NCBI RefSeq assembly: GCF_014648075.1
Contig: NZ_BMQK01000008.1
Coordinates: 124,001 to 188,000, forward strand
Length of the DNA stretch: 64,000 bases
DNA from: Streptomyces ruber
Lineage (GTDB): Bacteria > Actinomycetota > Actinomycetes > Streptomycetales > Streptomycetaceae
Direction: 5' to 3'
Positions 1 to 9,418 of the stretch are shown in pieces. Under the pieces are notes generated by a model. The model ran no database searches. It was not told the origin of the DNA and was given only the letters and a program-made list of their open reading frames with translations. How positions within the stretch are numbered: the stretch's first letter is position 1; the number at the start of each line of letters is the position of its first letter. Position numbers and translations under genes: made by a program.

Positions 1-2
1 CC

Positions 3-428
3 GGGCGGGCGGACCACAAGCGGGTCGCCCTCGTCATCGACTTCGGCACGGCGGCGGACGCCCCGGCCGGTGAGACACCTCCGAAGGCCCGTACGGCCTG
101 CGCCCGCGTGCCGGAGGACGCGACGACGGCGGACGCCCTGGCCGCGGTCGCGGGGCCGCTGCGCTACGACGCGAACGCCCTGCTGTGCGCCGTCGCCGGC
201 TACCCGGAGAAGGGCTGCGGCGAACCGGTCGCGGCGTCGGAGGGGGAGCGCGACGCCTCCCCCGGCGCCGCCCCGGACAGGTCGGACGGGTCGGGCGGAT
301 CGGGCGGATCGGACGGGTCGGACGGGTCGGGCGGACAAGGCCCGTCCGCCGGCCTGTTCGTGGGCGTGGGCGCGGTCGCGGTGCTGGCCGCCGCGGCGGT
401 GTGGCGGTCCAGGCGGCGCAGGGGCTGA
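3..428 (+). CDS. C-terminal part of a cell-surface anchored protein (5' end outside window)
   Basis: The reading frame is open from base 3 and ends with TGA at 426-428, five bases before the EcfT start. The visible 141 residues contain several cysteines, a Ser/Gly/Asp-rich spacer (SDGSGGSGGSDGSDGSGG) and a C-terminal hydrophobic stretch (GLFVGVGAVAVLAAAAVW) followed by RSRRRRG. That is the layout of a secreted protein held in the membrane by a C-terminal helix. The function is unknown. Its position as first visible gene of an ECF transporter operon suggests an extracellular accessory or binding role, but this is inference only. The internal ATG-like starts are not needed because the frame continues upstream of the window. 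Confidence 0.7.
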   Translation, partial: GRADHKRVALVIDFGTAADAPAGETPPKARTACARVPEDATTADALAAVAGPLRYDANALLCAVAGYPEKGCGEPVAASEGERDASPGAAPDRSDGSGGSGGSDGSDGSGGQGPSAGLFVGVGAVAVLAAAAVWRSRRRRG

Positions 429-433
429 GGGGC

Positions 434-1579
434 ATGGCACGTCGTCGCAGCGGCGCCGGGGAGCCGCCCGCCACGCCGGGGCCGACGCGCACGCCCCGCC
501 GCACGGTCCACCCGGGGGCCTGGTGGCTCTGGGCGCTCGGTTGCGGCACCGCCGCCTCCCGCACCACCAACCCGCTCCTGCTCGGCCTCCTCGTCGCGGT
601 CGCGGGCTACGTCGTGGCCACCCACCGCACGGACGCCCCCTGGGCGCGCTCGTACGCCGCCTTCGTCCGGCTGGCCCTCGCCGTCCTCACCGTCCGTCTC
701 CTCTTCGCGGTGCTCCTCGGCTCGCCGATCCCCGGCACCCACACGCTCCTCACCCTCCCCGAGGTGCCGCTGCCGGACTGGGCGCAGGGCGTGCGCCTCG
801 GCGGCCGGGTCACCGCCGAGGGCGTGCTCTTCGCGCTGTACGACGGGCTGAAGCTGGCCACGCTGCTGATCTGCGTGGGCGCCGCGAACGCCCTCGCCAA
901 CCCGGCCCGGCTGCTGAAGTCGCTGCCGGGCGCGCTGTACGAGGCGGGGGTGGCCGTGGTGGTGGCGATGACGTTCGCGCCGCACCTCGTCGCCGACGTG
1001 CGGCGGCTGCGGGCGGCCCGGCGGCTGCGCGGGCGCCCGGACCGGGGACTGCGCGGGCTGGCGCAGGTCGCGCTGCCGGTGCTGGAGGGCGCGCTGGAGC
1101 GGTCGGTGGCACTGGCGGCGGCGATGGACGCCCGCGGGTACGGCCGGACGGCCGCGGTGGCGCCCGCGGTGCGCCGTACGACGGCCGCACTGACGCTCGG
1201 CGGACTGCTCGGGGTGTGCGCGGGCACGTACGGCGTGCTCACCGCCGAGGGCGGCGCCTTCGGGCTGCCCGTGCTGCTCGCCGGGCTGGCCGCCGCGCTC
1301 GCGGGGCTGTGGCTGGGCGGCCGCCGCTCGCCGCGTACCCGCTACCGGCCGGACGTGTGGGACCTACGGGCGTGGCTGGTGGCCGGGTCCGGGATCGCGG
1401 TGGCCGCCCTGATGGCCGCGTACGCCGCCCTCGACCCGGCGGCGCTGCACCCCGGCGTCGTGCCCCTGACCGCGCCCGGGCTGCCGCTGTGGCCGGCGGC
1501 GGCGGTCCTGCTGGGACTGCTGCCGGCGTTCGCGGTACCGCAACCGCTCCGGAACCCCCCACTCAAGGAACCCGCATGA
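434..1579 (+). CDS. ECF transporter transmembrane component EcfT (CbiQ family)
   Basis: 381-residue polytopic membrane protein. In ECF importers EcfT couples the ATPases to the substrate-binding S protein. Hydrophobic segments alternate with short basic loops across the protein. A cytosolic stretch contains RGR followed by an Ala-Arg-Gly motif (AMDARGYGRT), the kind of coupling motif known from CbiQ/EcfT proteins. The start ATG at 434 lies just after the preceding stop. The stop TGA overlaps the next gene's ATG (ATGA at 1576-1579), indicating translational coupling with the ATPase gene. It is longer than many EcfT proteins (about 260 residues) because of extra C-terminal membrane segments. 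Confidence 0.9.
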   Translation: MARRRSGAGEPPATPGPTRTPRRTVHPGAWWLWALGCGTAASRTTNPLLLGLLVAVAGYVVATHRTDAPWARSYAAFVRLALAVLTVRLLFAVLLGSPIPGTHTLLTLPEVPLPDWAQGVRLGGRVTAEGVLFALYDGLKLATLLICVGAANALANPARLLKSLPGALYEAGVAVVVAMTFAPHLVADVRRLRAARRLRGRPDRGLRGLAQVALPVLEGALERSVALAAAMDARGYGRTAAVAPAVRRTTAALTLGGLLGVCAGTYGVLTAEGGAFGLPVLLAGLAAALAGLWLGGRRSPRTRYRPDVWDLRAWLVAGSGIAVAALMAAYAALDPAALHPGVVPLTAPGLPLWPAAAVLLGLLPAFAVPQPLRNPPLKEPA

Positions 1580-3330
1580 TCCGCTTCGAGGATGTCTCCG
1601 TGACGTACGACGGGGCGGCCGCGCCCACCGTCACCGGCGTGGACTTCGAGGTCCCCGAGGGCGAACTCGTCCTGCTGGTGGGCCCGTCCGGGGTGGGCAA
1701 GTCGACGGTGCTCGGCGCGGTGAGCGGACTGGTGCCGCACTTCACCGGCGGCACCCTGCGCGGCCGGGTCACCGTGGCGGGCCGCGACACCCGTACCCAC
1801 AAGCCGCGCGAACTCGCCGACGTGGTGGGCACGGTGGGCCAGGACCCGCTCTCCCACTTCGTGACGGACACCGTCGAGGAGGAGCTCGCCTACGGCATGG
1901 AGTCGCTGGGGCTCGCCCCGGACGTGATGCGCAGGCGCGTGGAGGAGACCCTCGACCTGCTGGGCCTCGCCGATCTGCGGGACCGCCCGATCGCCACCCT
2001 CTCGGGCGGCCAGCGGCAGCGGGTCGCGATCGGCTCCGTCCTCACCCCGCACCCCAGGGTGCTGGTCCTGGACGAGCCGACGTCCGCGCTCGACCCGGCC
2101 GCCGCGGAGGAGGTGCTGGCCGTGCTCCAGCGGCTCGTGCACGACCTGGGCACGACCGTACTGATGGCCGAGCACCGCCTGGAGCGCGTGGTCCAGTACG
2201 CGGACCGGGTGGCGCTGCTCCCGGCGCCGGGCGCGCCCCCGCTCCTGGGCACGCCGGCGGAGGTGATGGCCGTCTCGCCGGTGTTCCCGCCGGTGGTGGG
2301 CCTCGGGCGGCTGGCGGACTGGGCCCCGCTGCCGCTGACGGTGCGGGACGCGCGGCGCCGGGCGGGGGCGCTGCGGGACCGCCTGTCGACGGTGGTGCCG
2401 GACGAGGCCCCCGGTGCGCAGGACGGGCCACCCGGCGCATCCGGTACGGCACCGTCGCCACCGCCCGCCGGACCGCCCGCCCCCGTCCGCCGCCCCGGCT
2501 TCCTGCGCAGACGGCGCGCCCTGCCGCGGCCGGCGGCCCCCGCGCCCGGCGCCCCGGCCGCGCTCGCCGGCTCCCTCACCGTCCGCCGCGGCCGCGTCGA
2601 GGCCCTGCGCCGCGTGGACCTCACCGTCGCCCGGGGCGAGACCGTGGCGCTGATGGGCCGCAACGGCGCCGGGAAGTCCACGCTCCTCGGCACGCTCGTC
2701 GGCCTCGTGGCACCGACCGCCGGAACGGTGCGCGCCGGCGGCGCGGACCCCCACCGCACGGCCCCGCGCGACCTCGTACGCCGGGTCGGCCTCGTCCCGC
2801 AGGAGCCGCGGGACCTGCTGTACGCGGACACGGTGGCCGCCGAGTGCGCGGCGGCCGACGAGGACGCGGGCGCCGCGCCGGGCACCTGCCGCGCGCTGGT
2901 GACCGGGCTGCTCCCGGGCGTGGACGACGACACGCACCCCCGTGACCTGTCGGAGGGCCAGCGCCTGGCGCTCGCCCTCGCGGTCGTCCTCACGGCCCGT
3001 CCCCCGCTGCTCCTCCTCGACGAACCGACCCGGGGCCTCGACTACGCGGCCAAGTCCCGCCTCGTCGCCGTGCTGCGCGCGCTGGCCGCCGAGGGCCACG
3101 CCATCGTGCTGGCCACCCACGACGTGGAACTCGCCGCCGAGCTGGCCCACCGGGTGGTGATCCTCGCGGACGGCGAGGTGGTCGCCGACGGGCCCACCGC
3201 CGAGGTGGTCGTCGCGTCCCCGTCCTTCGCGCCCCAGGTCACGAAGGTGCTGGCCCCGCAGAGGTGGCTGACCGTCGCGCAGGTGCGGCGGGCGCTGGAG
3301 GACGAGCGCGCGGGAGAGCCGCACGTATGA
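1576..3330 (+). CDS. ECF transporter energizing ATPase, EcfA1-EcfA2 fused in one chain
   Basis: 584 residues with two complete ABC ATPase domains. Domain 1 has Walker A GPSGVGKST near residue 37, signature LSGGQRQRV near 142 and Walker B VLVLDEPTSALD near 162. A Pro/Ala-rich linker (roughly 270-330) leads to domain 2 with Walker A GRNGAGKST, a variant signature LSEGQRLAL and LLLLDEPTRGLD. It would power the EcfT/S importer on the cytoplasmic face. The ATG at 1576 is chosen for its 4-base overlap with ecfT; a long open frame upstream of it is only a shadow. The stop again overlaps the next start (ATGA at 3327-3330). Confidence 0.93.
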   Translation: MIRFEDVSVTYDGAAAPTVTGVDFEVPEGELVLLVGPSGVGKSTVLGAVSGLVPHFTGGTLRGRVTVAGRDTRTHKPRELADVVGTVGQDPLSHFVTDTVEEELAYGMESLGLAPDVMRRRVEETLDLLGLADLRDRPIATLSGGQRQRVAIGSVLTPHPRVLVLDEPTSALDPAAAEEVLAVLQRLVHDLGTTVLMAEHRLERVVQYADRVALLPAPGAPPLLGTPAEVMAVSPVFPPVVGLGRLADWAPLPLTVRDARRRAGALRDRLSTVVPDEAPGAQDGPPGASGTAPSPPPAGPPAPVRRPGFLRRRRALPRPAAPAPGAPAALAGSLTVRRGRVEALRRVDLTVARGETVALMGRNGAGKSTLLGTLVGLVAPTAGTVRAGGADPHRTAPRDLVRRVGLVPQEPRDLLYADTVAAECAAADEDAGAAPGTCRALVTGLLPGVDDDTHPRDLSEGQRLALALAVVLTARPPLLLLDEPTRGLDYAAKSRLVAVLRALAAEGHAIVLATHDVELAAELAHRVVILADGEVVADGPTAEVVVASPSFAPQVTKVLAPQRWLTVAQVRRALEDERAGEPHV

Positions 3331-4160
3331 GAGCCGCACGCATGAGAGCCGCGAACCGCTCCCGTCCCGTCCCCCTGGGCCCCCGCTCCCTCGCCGCGCT
3401 CGCTCTCGTCAGCGCCGTGGGCGTGGCGGCCTTCGCCTGGCCGCTGTTCGCGGACCCCGACTCGCAGGTGGCCGCGCACGCGCAGGACGCGCCCTGGCTC
3501 TTCGCCGGACTGCTGGTGCTGCTCGTCGGCGTGGTGGGGGCGACGATCTCGGAGTCGGGGCTCGGGCCGAAGGCCGTGGCGATGCTCGGGGTGCTGGCCG
3601 CGACGGGCGCGGCGCTGCGCCCGATCGGGGCCGGCACGGCGGGCATCGAGCCGATGTTCTTCCTCATGGTGCTCAGCGGACGGGTCCTCGGCCCCGGTTT
3701 CGGGTTCGTCCTCGGCTCGGTGACGATGTTCGCGTCGGCGCTGCTCACCGGTGGGGTCGGGCCGTGGCTGCCGTTCCAGATGCTGTCGATGGGCTGGTTC
3801 GCGATGGGCGCCGGACTGCTGCCGGGGGCGGCCCGGCTGCGGGGCCGCGGCGAACTGCTGGTGCTCGCCGCGTACGGCTCCGTCGCCGCGTTCGCCTACG
3901 GCACGCTCATGAACCTCGCGGGCTGGCCGTTCATGAACGAGCTCGCGTCGGGCGTGGCGTTCGACGCGGACGCCTCCCTGGCCGTCAACCTGGCCCGTTT
4001 CCTCGCCTACTGCCTGGCGACGTCCCTGGGCTGGGACCTCGGCCGGGCGGTGGTCACCGTCGTCCTCACCCTCACCCTCGGCGGCACCCTCCTGAAGGCC
4101 CTGCGCCGCGCGACCCGCAGGGCGGCGTTCGAGGCACCGGTGACGTTCGAGCCGCGCTGA
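3327..4160 (+). CDS. ECF transporter substrate-specific S component
   Basis: 277 residues, about six hydrophobic segments, with a short basic N-terminus followed by LAALALVSAVGVAAFAWPL. It resembles actinobacterial ECF S components of the CbrT/DUF6580-like type and is the last gene of the ATGA-coupled operon, which is what an ECF S protein should be. The substrate cannot be read from sequence; vitamins, cobalt or nickel are common in the family, and no riboswitch is visible because the operon start is outside the window. The start ATG 3327 overlaps the ATPase stop. A second in-frame ATG lies 15 bases later. Confidence 0.82.
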   Translation: MRAARMRAANRSRPVPLGPRSLAALALVSAVGVAAFAWPLFADPDSQVAAHAQDAPWLFAGLLVLLVGVVGATISESGLGPKAVAMLGVLAATGAALRPIGAGTAGIEPMFFLMVLSGRVLGPGFGFVLGSVTMFASALLTGGVGPWLPFQMLSMGWFAMGAGLLPGAARLRGRGELLVLAAYGSVAAFAYGTLMNLAGWPFMNELASGVAFDADASLAVNLARFLAYCLATSLGWDLGRAVVTVVLTLTLGGTLLKALRRATRRAAFEAPVTFEPR

Positions 4161-4334
4161 CCCCGTCCCCTTCTGCAACTCTGGTCGAGTCGCACGCGCC
4201 GACGCGCCACCTCATGTCCTCGCTCCGCCTCTTCCGCACGGCTGCGGCCGACACATGCCCGCGACCGTCCTGTCCCCGAATGAAGGCGCCCTCCGCGTCC
4301 GCCCTGCCCCTTTTCCCTCGCGTCTCCTTCCCGG

Positions 4335-4651
4335 AAGAAGACCGTCGCCGCTGCCGACGCGGCCGACACCCGGGCGATCGTGCAGAAGATGATCGGGAAA
4401 TCGTCCCAGTACCAGCGCTTCGCCCGCATCGTCGACCACGGGAGCGACTGGAACGTGACCGCGACCAACGCTTCCAGCGGCGCCTACGGCCTCGTCCGAG
4501 CCTTGCCGGGCGCCAAGACGGCCTCGGCGGGCGCGCGGACTGGGAGACGAACCCGGCCGTCCAGATCGAGTGGGGCCCGGACCACACGAACGACCGCTAC
4601 GGCAGCCCGTGCGACGCGTGGAAGTTCTGGCAGGCCGACAACGGGTACTGA
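4335..4651 (+). pseudogene. Transglycosylase (SLT/lysozyme-like) C-terminal domain, frameshifted remnant
   Basis: The reading frame starting at 4335 gives ...ADTRAIVQKMIGKSSQYQ..., then SDWNVTATNASSGAYGLV and LPGAK, the conserved catalytic-domain pattern of secreted Streptomyces lytic transglycosylases. The frame is lost near 4530 and continues in another frame as ADWETNPAVQIEWG, NDRYGSPCDAW and KFWQADNGY, ending at TAG/TGA at 4651. The two halves form one domain interrupted by an indel. No start codon, signal peptide or N-terminal region precedes it, so it is both truncated and frameshifted. The domain family is known; that it is non-functional is inferred from the damage. Confidence 0.82.
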
Positions 4652-4766
4652 GCAGCACGCCAACAGCAGCGCGAGGCCACGGGCCCCGTCACCGAGGCGG
4701 GACGGGGCGGTGCGTGCTCGCCCCGGTCGCCGGACCGCCACCGGGACGAGCAGCCCGTACGCTCAC

Positions 4767-5867
4767 TCAGCGCACGTCCGGCGCGGCCGACAAGGTGCCG
4801 GCGAAGCGGCGGGTGAGGGCGGGCGCCGCAGTCTCGGGAACTGCGGTACGCACCGGCCGGACCCCTCTCCGGCCGCCGTGGCGTACGACGAGGCGGTCGG
4901 CCTCCGGTGTCCGCTGGTAGTACACACGGCTGCCTTCCCGCGTACGGTTCAGCAGGCCCACGCGGTACAGCCGGAGCAGGTGGTACGACACGGTCGAGGC
5001 GCTCATGTGATGGCGTTCGGCGAGTTCCGTGGTGGTCCGGGGGCTGCCCAGATCGCACAGCAGCGACTGCCGGGCCTCCCCGATGACCTGTCCCAGCGGA
5101 TCCGTCACCGAGGACGTCTCCGGGTGATCGTCCTGCATGCCGGTTCCGATCGAGTAGGCAAGGTGCGTTCCGCTCCCGCCCCATGGATCGTCCCGCAGCA
5201 TCCAGGTCTTCACCACGGGCGAGGGGTGAAGCACGATGCGTCTCGACTCGAGCAGGTCGCACGACCGGTCGTCCCGTATGCGCAGGGCACCGGAAGCGTA
5301 CGTCAAGGACGGGTGCAGGGAGTCGAGCGTGGCGCTCAGGCCGAGGCGGGCCATCGAAGCGGCCCGGTGCCGGATATCACTCTCCATCCGCGTACGGATG
5401 GCGTTCCAGCGGGTGGACATGAAGGCCGACCAAAATTGGCTCAGCTCGCGGGCGACCCGCTGGGCGAACGACCGCTCCCCGGCCTCCAGAAAGGACTGAA
5501 CCGTAAGAGAGCCGGGATGCGCCGTTCGCCGGCCCGGCTGCGTCCGGCGCAGGAATTCGCCCATCTGGCACGCGACGATGCCGGCCGGGGTCGAGGCCAC
5601 CTCGTGCAATTCCGTTTCCAGCACTCCCTGAGGCACGGAGTGGGCGAACATGAAACCCGGCACATAGCTCCCCGCCTCCCGGTGGATCGCCCTGAGCAAT
5701 TGCAGATCGCGTCGGGACACGAGCTCCCTGACCGCGATCCGTTGCGTCCAGCTCTCGCCACCGGCAGCCATACGACCTAAATTCAGCTGAAAACCCATCT
5801 GAGCGAGCGGCGAGACGATGAACGTCGCACTCATCAGGGCGTCGGCACCCAGGCGAACAGAAATCAC
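4767..5867 (-). CDS. ArsR-like winged-helix transcriptional regulator (DUF5937 type)
   Basis: 366 residues. The N-terminal two thirds look like the DUF5937 region found in Streptomyces ArsR-like regulators (ADALMSATFIVSPLAQ, VPGFMFAHSVPQ). The C-terminal third carries a winged HTH: LCDLGSPRTTTELAERH, then MSASTVSYHLLRLYRVGLL and the beta-wing GSRVYYQRTPEAD. It is likely a repressor of nearby or unlinked genes; the ligand is unknown. It stands alone, with about 245 bases of non-coding DNA before the next co-oriented gene. The start is the first ATG of the open frame. Confidence 0.85.
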   Translation of the reverse strand: MISVRLGADALMSATFIVSPLAQMGFQLNLGRMAAGGESWTQRIAVRELVSRRDLQLLRAIHREAGSYVPGFMFAHSVPQGVLETELHEVASTPAGIVACQMGEFLRRTQPGRRTAHPGSLTVQSFLEAGERSFAQRVARELSQFWSAFMSTRWNAIRTRMESDIRHRAASMARLGLSATLDSLHPSLTYASGALRIRDDRSCDLLESRRIVLHPSPVVKTWMLRDDPWGGSGTHLAYSIGTGMQDDHPETSSVTDPLGQVIGEARQSLLCDLGSPRTTTELAERHHMSASTVSYHLLRLYRVGLLNRTREGSRVYYQRTPEADRLVVRHGGRRGVRPVRTAVPETAAPALTRRFAGTLSAAPDVR

Positions 5868-6112
5868 TTATCCCCCAGCCGTCTTAGGCGCGCTGCCGAC
5901 CAAGTCACCGGTCGGCGGCCTTCATGACGTCCGGATCTTCACACAGGCACATGGGCCGCACCAGATCATTTTTCCCCATGCAGCTACCTGCGGGGAGAGA
6001 AAACGAGACACGGGGGACGTACACCCGCATTCGCCCCCTACACATTCGGGACATTCGAGTGACATAGAAACTCTCCCCGGGCGACAGGAGGCACCATGCG
6101 GGAGGATCGTCA

Positions 6113-7603
6113 TTACGGCGTGCAGTGACCTGGACGCGCATGCACAACAAGTTGTGCGCCGCGCAGCGGAGTGCGACTGCAAACGTCGAAGTGATCCTCC
6201 AGTGTTTTCCGCTTGATCTCCTCCCGGGGGAAGGGGTCGAGGGGCTGGCCCGCTGGATCGGTCAGGGCGACAATGCGGTCCGCGGCCAGGATGCGACGGC
6301 GGATCTCGGCGGCCGGGAGTTCGGTGCCCTGCAGGGTGTGCGAGGACTCCGGGGACTCGGCGAGGGCCAGGTCGTCGAGGCGGCCGTAGACCCCGGGGTA
6401 GGACAGGAGCCACTCACGGCGCCGGGACGGCATGAAGAGAACACCGTCACCCTCGTGCGCGGTCCGCTGCACCGCGTGGGCGACCGCGACGACGTCGTCC
6501 TTGCGGCTCTCGGGGGAGCGCATCAGCAGCGACCACGGCAGCAGGACCGCGACCACCACGCAGACGGCCAGACACGCGGCCGGTACCCGGACGGCGGGAG
6601 CCAGCCGGCGGCGTTGCCCGATCGCCCGCCCCAGCGCCGCCCCGGCCGGCAGCGCGAGTCCCGTCATGCCGAAGAGCACGTACCGGTCGACGTACCACGG
6701 CTTGACGAGCGACATCACCATCAACAGGCCGGCCGGAGTTATGAGCAGCGGCAGGGCCAGGCGGACCAGGGAGACGACCCCGGTGGAGCTACCGGCCGCA
6801 CCGGCGGCGGCATCCGAACCCGTGGCGGAACCCCTGTGCCGCACCAGCAGGCGGCAGAGCAGCATGCCCGTGGCCGAGAGCGCCAGGTACTGCAGCCATG
6901 CGGTCAGGCCGGGGCGGCCGAGCCAGCCCAGTTGCCGTTCCGCCTGACCGACGCTCACCAGCGCCAGGGGCAGCAGGCCGGCCACCACGCACGCCGCCGC
7001 GACCGCCCAGCTGCGCCACACCGGGCGCGGCACGCGGGACCACCACAACGTCAGCCCGTGGGCGAAGAGCGCCAGCGCCGCGAACTCGTGCAGCCAGCAG
7101 GCGAGACCGAGAGTGAGTGCGTACGCGGTCCCCCAGCGGGCGCGGGCGTCACCTGTGGCACGCAGGAAGAAGTACGTCGCCCAGGTGACCCCCGCGGTGA
7201 CCATCGCGTACGAGCGGCCCTCCTGCGCGTACTGCTGCGTGAGCGGCAGCAACGCGAAGACCAGCCCGGCGAGCGTACCGGCCCGGCGTCCCGCGAGCCG
7301 GGCGCCGATCGCCCCGACCCCGGCCGCCGCCAGGGCGGTCGCCACCACCGAGGGCAGTCTGAGGGCCACCAGGCCGCCGTCCCACACGGAGAACACGCCG
7401 TGCATGAGGAGGTAGTACAGGCCGTGCACCGCGTCGATGTGGCCCAGCAGGCCCCACAGTTCGCCCAGCGATCGGTGGGCCACTTGGTAAGTGACCGACT
7501 CGTCGCGCCACATACTGTCCCGCCGGTCGATCCCCCACAGGCCCAGGGCCAGTGAGGCCAGGGCCGGGGCGACGAACGGCACCGTCCGTCTCGTCCCGCC
7601 CAT
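6113..7603 (-). CDS. Polytopic membrane glycosyltransferase-like protein (GT-C/GT39-like), copy 2 of a tandem pair
   Basis: About 496 residues with many hydrophobic segments. The first extracytoplasmic loop has the acidic motif MWRDESVTY, as expected for lipid-phosphate-sugar-dependent GT-C enzymes. It is paralogous to the gene immediately upstream (7759-9243): both share LWGI, AVHGLYYL-MHGVF, WDGGLVALRLPSV, YAQEGRSYA and a YVDRYVL-G segment. The acceptor is unknown. The start is uncertain. ATG 7603 matches the N-terminal length of the paralogue; GTG 7645 and a TTG at 7765 overlapping the upstream stop are in-frame alternatives. The pair probably forms one transcript. Confidence 0.78.
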   Translation of the reverse strand: MGGTRRTVPFVAPALASLALGLWGIDRRDSMWRDESVTYQVAHRSLGELWGLLGHIDAVHGLYYLLMHGVFSVWDGGLVALRLPSVVATALAAAGVGAIGARLAGRRAGTLAGLVFALLPLTQQYAQEGRSYAMVTAGVTWATYFFLRATGDARARWGTAYALTLGLACWLHEFAALALFAHGLTLWWSRVPRPVWRSWAVAAACVVAGLLPLALVSVGQAERQLGWLGRPGLTAWLQYLALSATGMLLCRLLVRHRGSATGSDAAAGAAGSSTGVVSLVRLALPLLITPAGLLMVMSLVKPWYVDRYVLFGMTGLALPAGAALGRAIGQRRRLAPAVRVPAACLAVCVVVAVLLPWSLLMRSPESRKDDVVAVAHAVQRTAHEGDGVLFMPSRRREWLLSYPGVYGRLDDLALAESPESSHTLQGTELPAAEIRRRILAADRIVALTDPAGQPLDPFPREEIKRKTLEDHFDVCSRTPLRGAQLVVHARPGHCTP

Positions 7604-7758
7604 CCACCGGGCGGGCCGGGATATCGCGGCCCGGGAGCCGTTCACGTCCGGGAGCGTCCTCGCGCTCTCGAGGTGCTGAGTGATGATGTCCTCCGGAGGA
7701 TCGGGGAGTTGCTCGCCGGCGGGACACGCTGGTCCTCGCGGCACGGGGGTGCTGGGGG

Positions 7759-9243
7759 TCAGCAAGCGTCACCGCGTGCGTACACATCGATCCGGGCCGT
7801 GCCGACGACCCGGCTGTCGCGCCGCGCGAAACAGGCGCGCAGCGTCGCTTCCTTCGCCTCCTCCCTCGCATCCGACTCATGCCGCTCGCGCGTGGGTTCC
7901 CGCACCACGACGATCCGTGAGACGCGCAGCATGCTCCCCCGGATGCCTGCGGGCGGCGATTCCTCGCCATACAGCGTGTGCGAGGCATGGGGCGCGTCCG
8001 CCAGCGCGATGTCCTCCAGGCCGTACGACGCCGGTTCCTGCTGTAGTGCCCACACCCGGCGGCTGCCCGGCAGGAAGAGCACACCGTCGCCGGGCACCGC
8101 GACGTCGCGCAGCGCGCGCGACACGGCCCGGACGTCGTCGGTGCGGCTCTCCGGGCTGCGCAGGTCCGTCCCGACCGGGCCCAGCACCGCCACGACGACA
8201 GCCGCGGCGGCCGTCGTGAGCGCCGGCACCGCACGCGGGGTCACGGAGCGCCACACCCTGTCGAGCGCGGCGCCGGCCAGGAGCGCCAGACCGGCCTGGG
8301 CGTACAGCACGTACCGGTCGACGTAGAGCGGTCTGAGGACACAGGCCAGCAGGAGCAGGGCGGGGGGCAGCAGCAGCAGCAGCAAGGGCAGTGCCGCCGT
8401 GCCGAGTCCGGCACGGCGGGAGACCGCCGTCGTCCGTCGGCGCAGTACCGTCGCGCACGCCAGTCCGGCACCGGCGGTCAGCAGGAAACCCAGGACGTCA
8501 TGGGCGGTGGGGGCCGCGATCCAGTCGACCTGCCGGGACTGGCGCAGACTGAGCAGTACCAGCGGCGCCGTCACCACCGTGATGCAGCAGCAGGCCGCCG
8601 CCCAGGCGGCTCGGGCCGTTCGCGGCAGCCGGGCGGCGAGCACCGTCACGCCATGGGCGGCGAGGGCCGGCAGCGCGAACTCGTGCAGCAGGACGGCCAG
8701 CGTGCCGAGGACGGTGTAACCCGCCCACCAGCCACGGCGCCGCTCGGCACAGGCCCGGACCAGGACGCAGGTCTGGGCCACGACGAGCGCGGTCACCAGA
8801 GCGTACGAGCGGCCCTCCTGGGCATAGCGCTGGACCACGGGCAACAGCGCGAACACCGCTCCGGCGGCGAGTCCGGCCCGTGTCCCCGCGAACCGCCGGC
8901 CCAGTGCGGCGACCCCCGCGGCGGCACCAGCCATGGCCAGCACGGACGGCAGGCGCAGGGCGACGAGGCCGCCGTCCCAGATGCGGAAGACTCCGTGCAT
9001 GACCAGGTAGTAGAGGCCGTGCACCGCGTCGACGTGCCCCAGCGTCGCCCACAGGTCGGGCAGGGCACGGTGGGCCATGTCGTACGTGACGGCCTCGTCC
9101 TGCCACAGCGATCCCTCACGGCGGATGCCCCACAGGCCGAGGAGCACGGTCAGCACCGCCGGGGCCAGGACGGTGACGTACGCCGGTGTCCTGGTCCGCG
9201 GGACGGCCGACCGGGGCGGGAGGCCGGGACGACGGGCGGGCAC
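7759..9243 (-). CDS. Polytopic membrane glycosyltransferase-like protein (GT-C/GT39-like), copy 1 of a tandem pair
   Basis: 494 residues starting at GTG 9243. The first hydrophobic segment (VTVLAPAVLTVLLGLW) is followed by SLWQDEAVTYDMAHR, the acidic loop typical of GT-C transferases. Further motifs shared with the downstream paralogue are AVHGLYYLVMHGVF, IWDGGLVALRLPSVL and YAQEGRSYALVTAL. The C-terminal part, with LRSPESRTDDVRAVSR and GDGVLFLPGSRR, is also shared, so the whole gene was duplicated. It is expected in the cytoplasmic membrane, moving sugar from a lipid carrier to an unknown acceptor. Specificity cannot be deduced. Confidence 0.8.
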   Translation of the reverse strand: MPARRPGLPPRSAVPRTRTPAYVTVLAPAVLTVLLGLWGIRREGSLWQDEAVTYDMAHRALPDLWATLGHVDAVHGLYYLVMHGVFRIWDGGLVALRLPSVLAMAGAAAGVAALGRRFAGTRAGLAAGAVFALLPVVQRYAQEGRSYALVTALVVAQTCVLVRACAERRRGWWAGYTVLGTLAVLLHEFALPALAAHGVTVLAARLPRTARAAWAAACCCITVVTAPLVLLSLRQSRQVDWIAAPTAHDVLGFLLTAGAGLACATVLRRRTTAVSRRAGLGTAALPLLLLLLPPALLLLACVLRPLYVDRYVLYAQAGLALLAGAALDRVWRSVTPRAVPALTTAAAAVVVAVLGPVGTDLRSPESRTDDVRAVSRALRDVAVPGDGVLFLPGSRRVWALQQEPASYGLEDIALADAPHASHTLYGEESPPAGIRGSMLRVSRIVVVREPTRERHESDAREEAKEATLRACFARRDSRVVGTARIDVYARGDAC

Positions 9244-9418
9244 AAGGTGCTGTGTCGTGGCGATGGCTGGCTCCGGGTAGGGCGGGACGGGTAGGTGCGT
9301 CCAGGAGTCAACCGGCTGGGAAATTGATGGTCAGCCGCCTTTCCGCCTGCCTATCAATGTCGGATCACCTACCGTGAGCCACTGATCGTATGGTGGGTGA
9401 GAGGACGATGGGGGAGCA

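Noticed and set aside
70-1575. Open frame running continuously into the double ATPase from base 70
   Set aside because: It lies out of frame across the anchored protein and EcfT genes and is Arg/Ala/Gly-rich noise. The ATPase starts at 1576 through the ATGA overlap.
1342-3339. 665-residue frame antisense to the ECF ATPase
   Set aside because: Shadow of the real gene; no conserved motif, and the ATPase motifs on the plus strand are complete.
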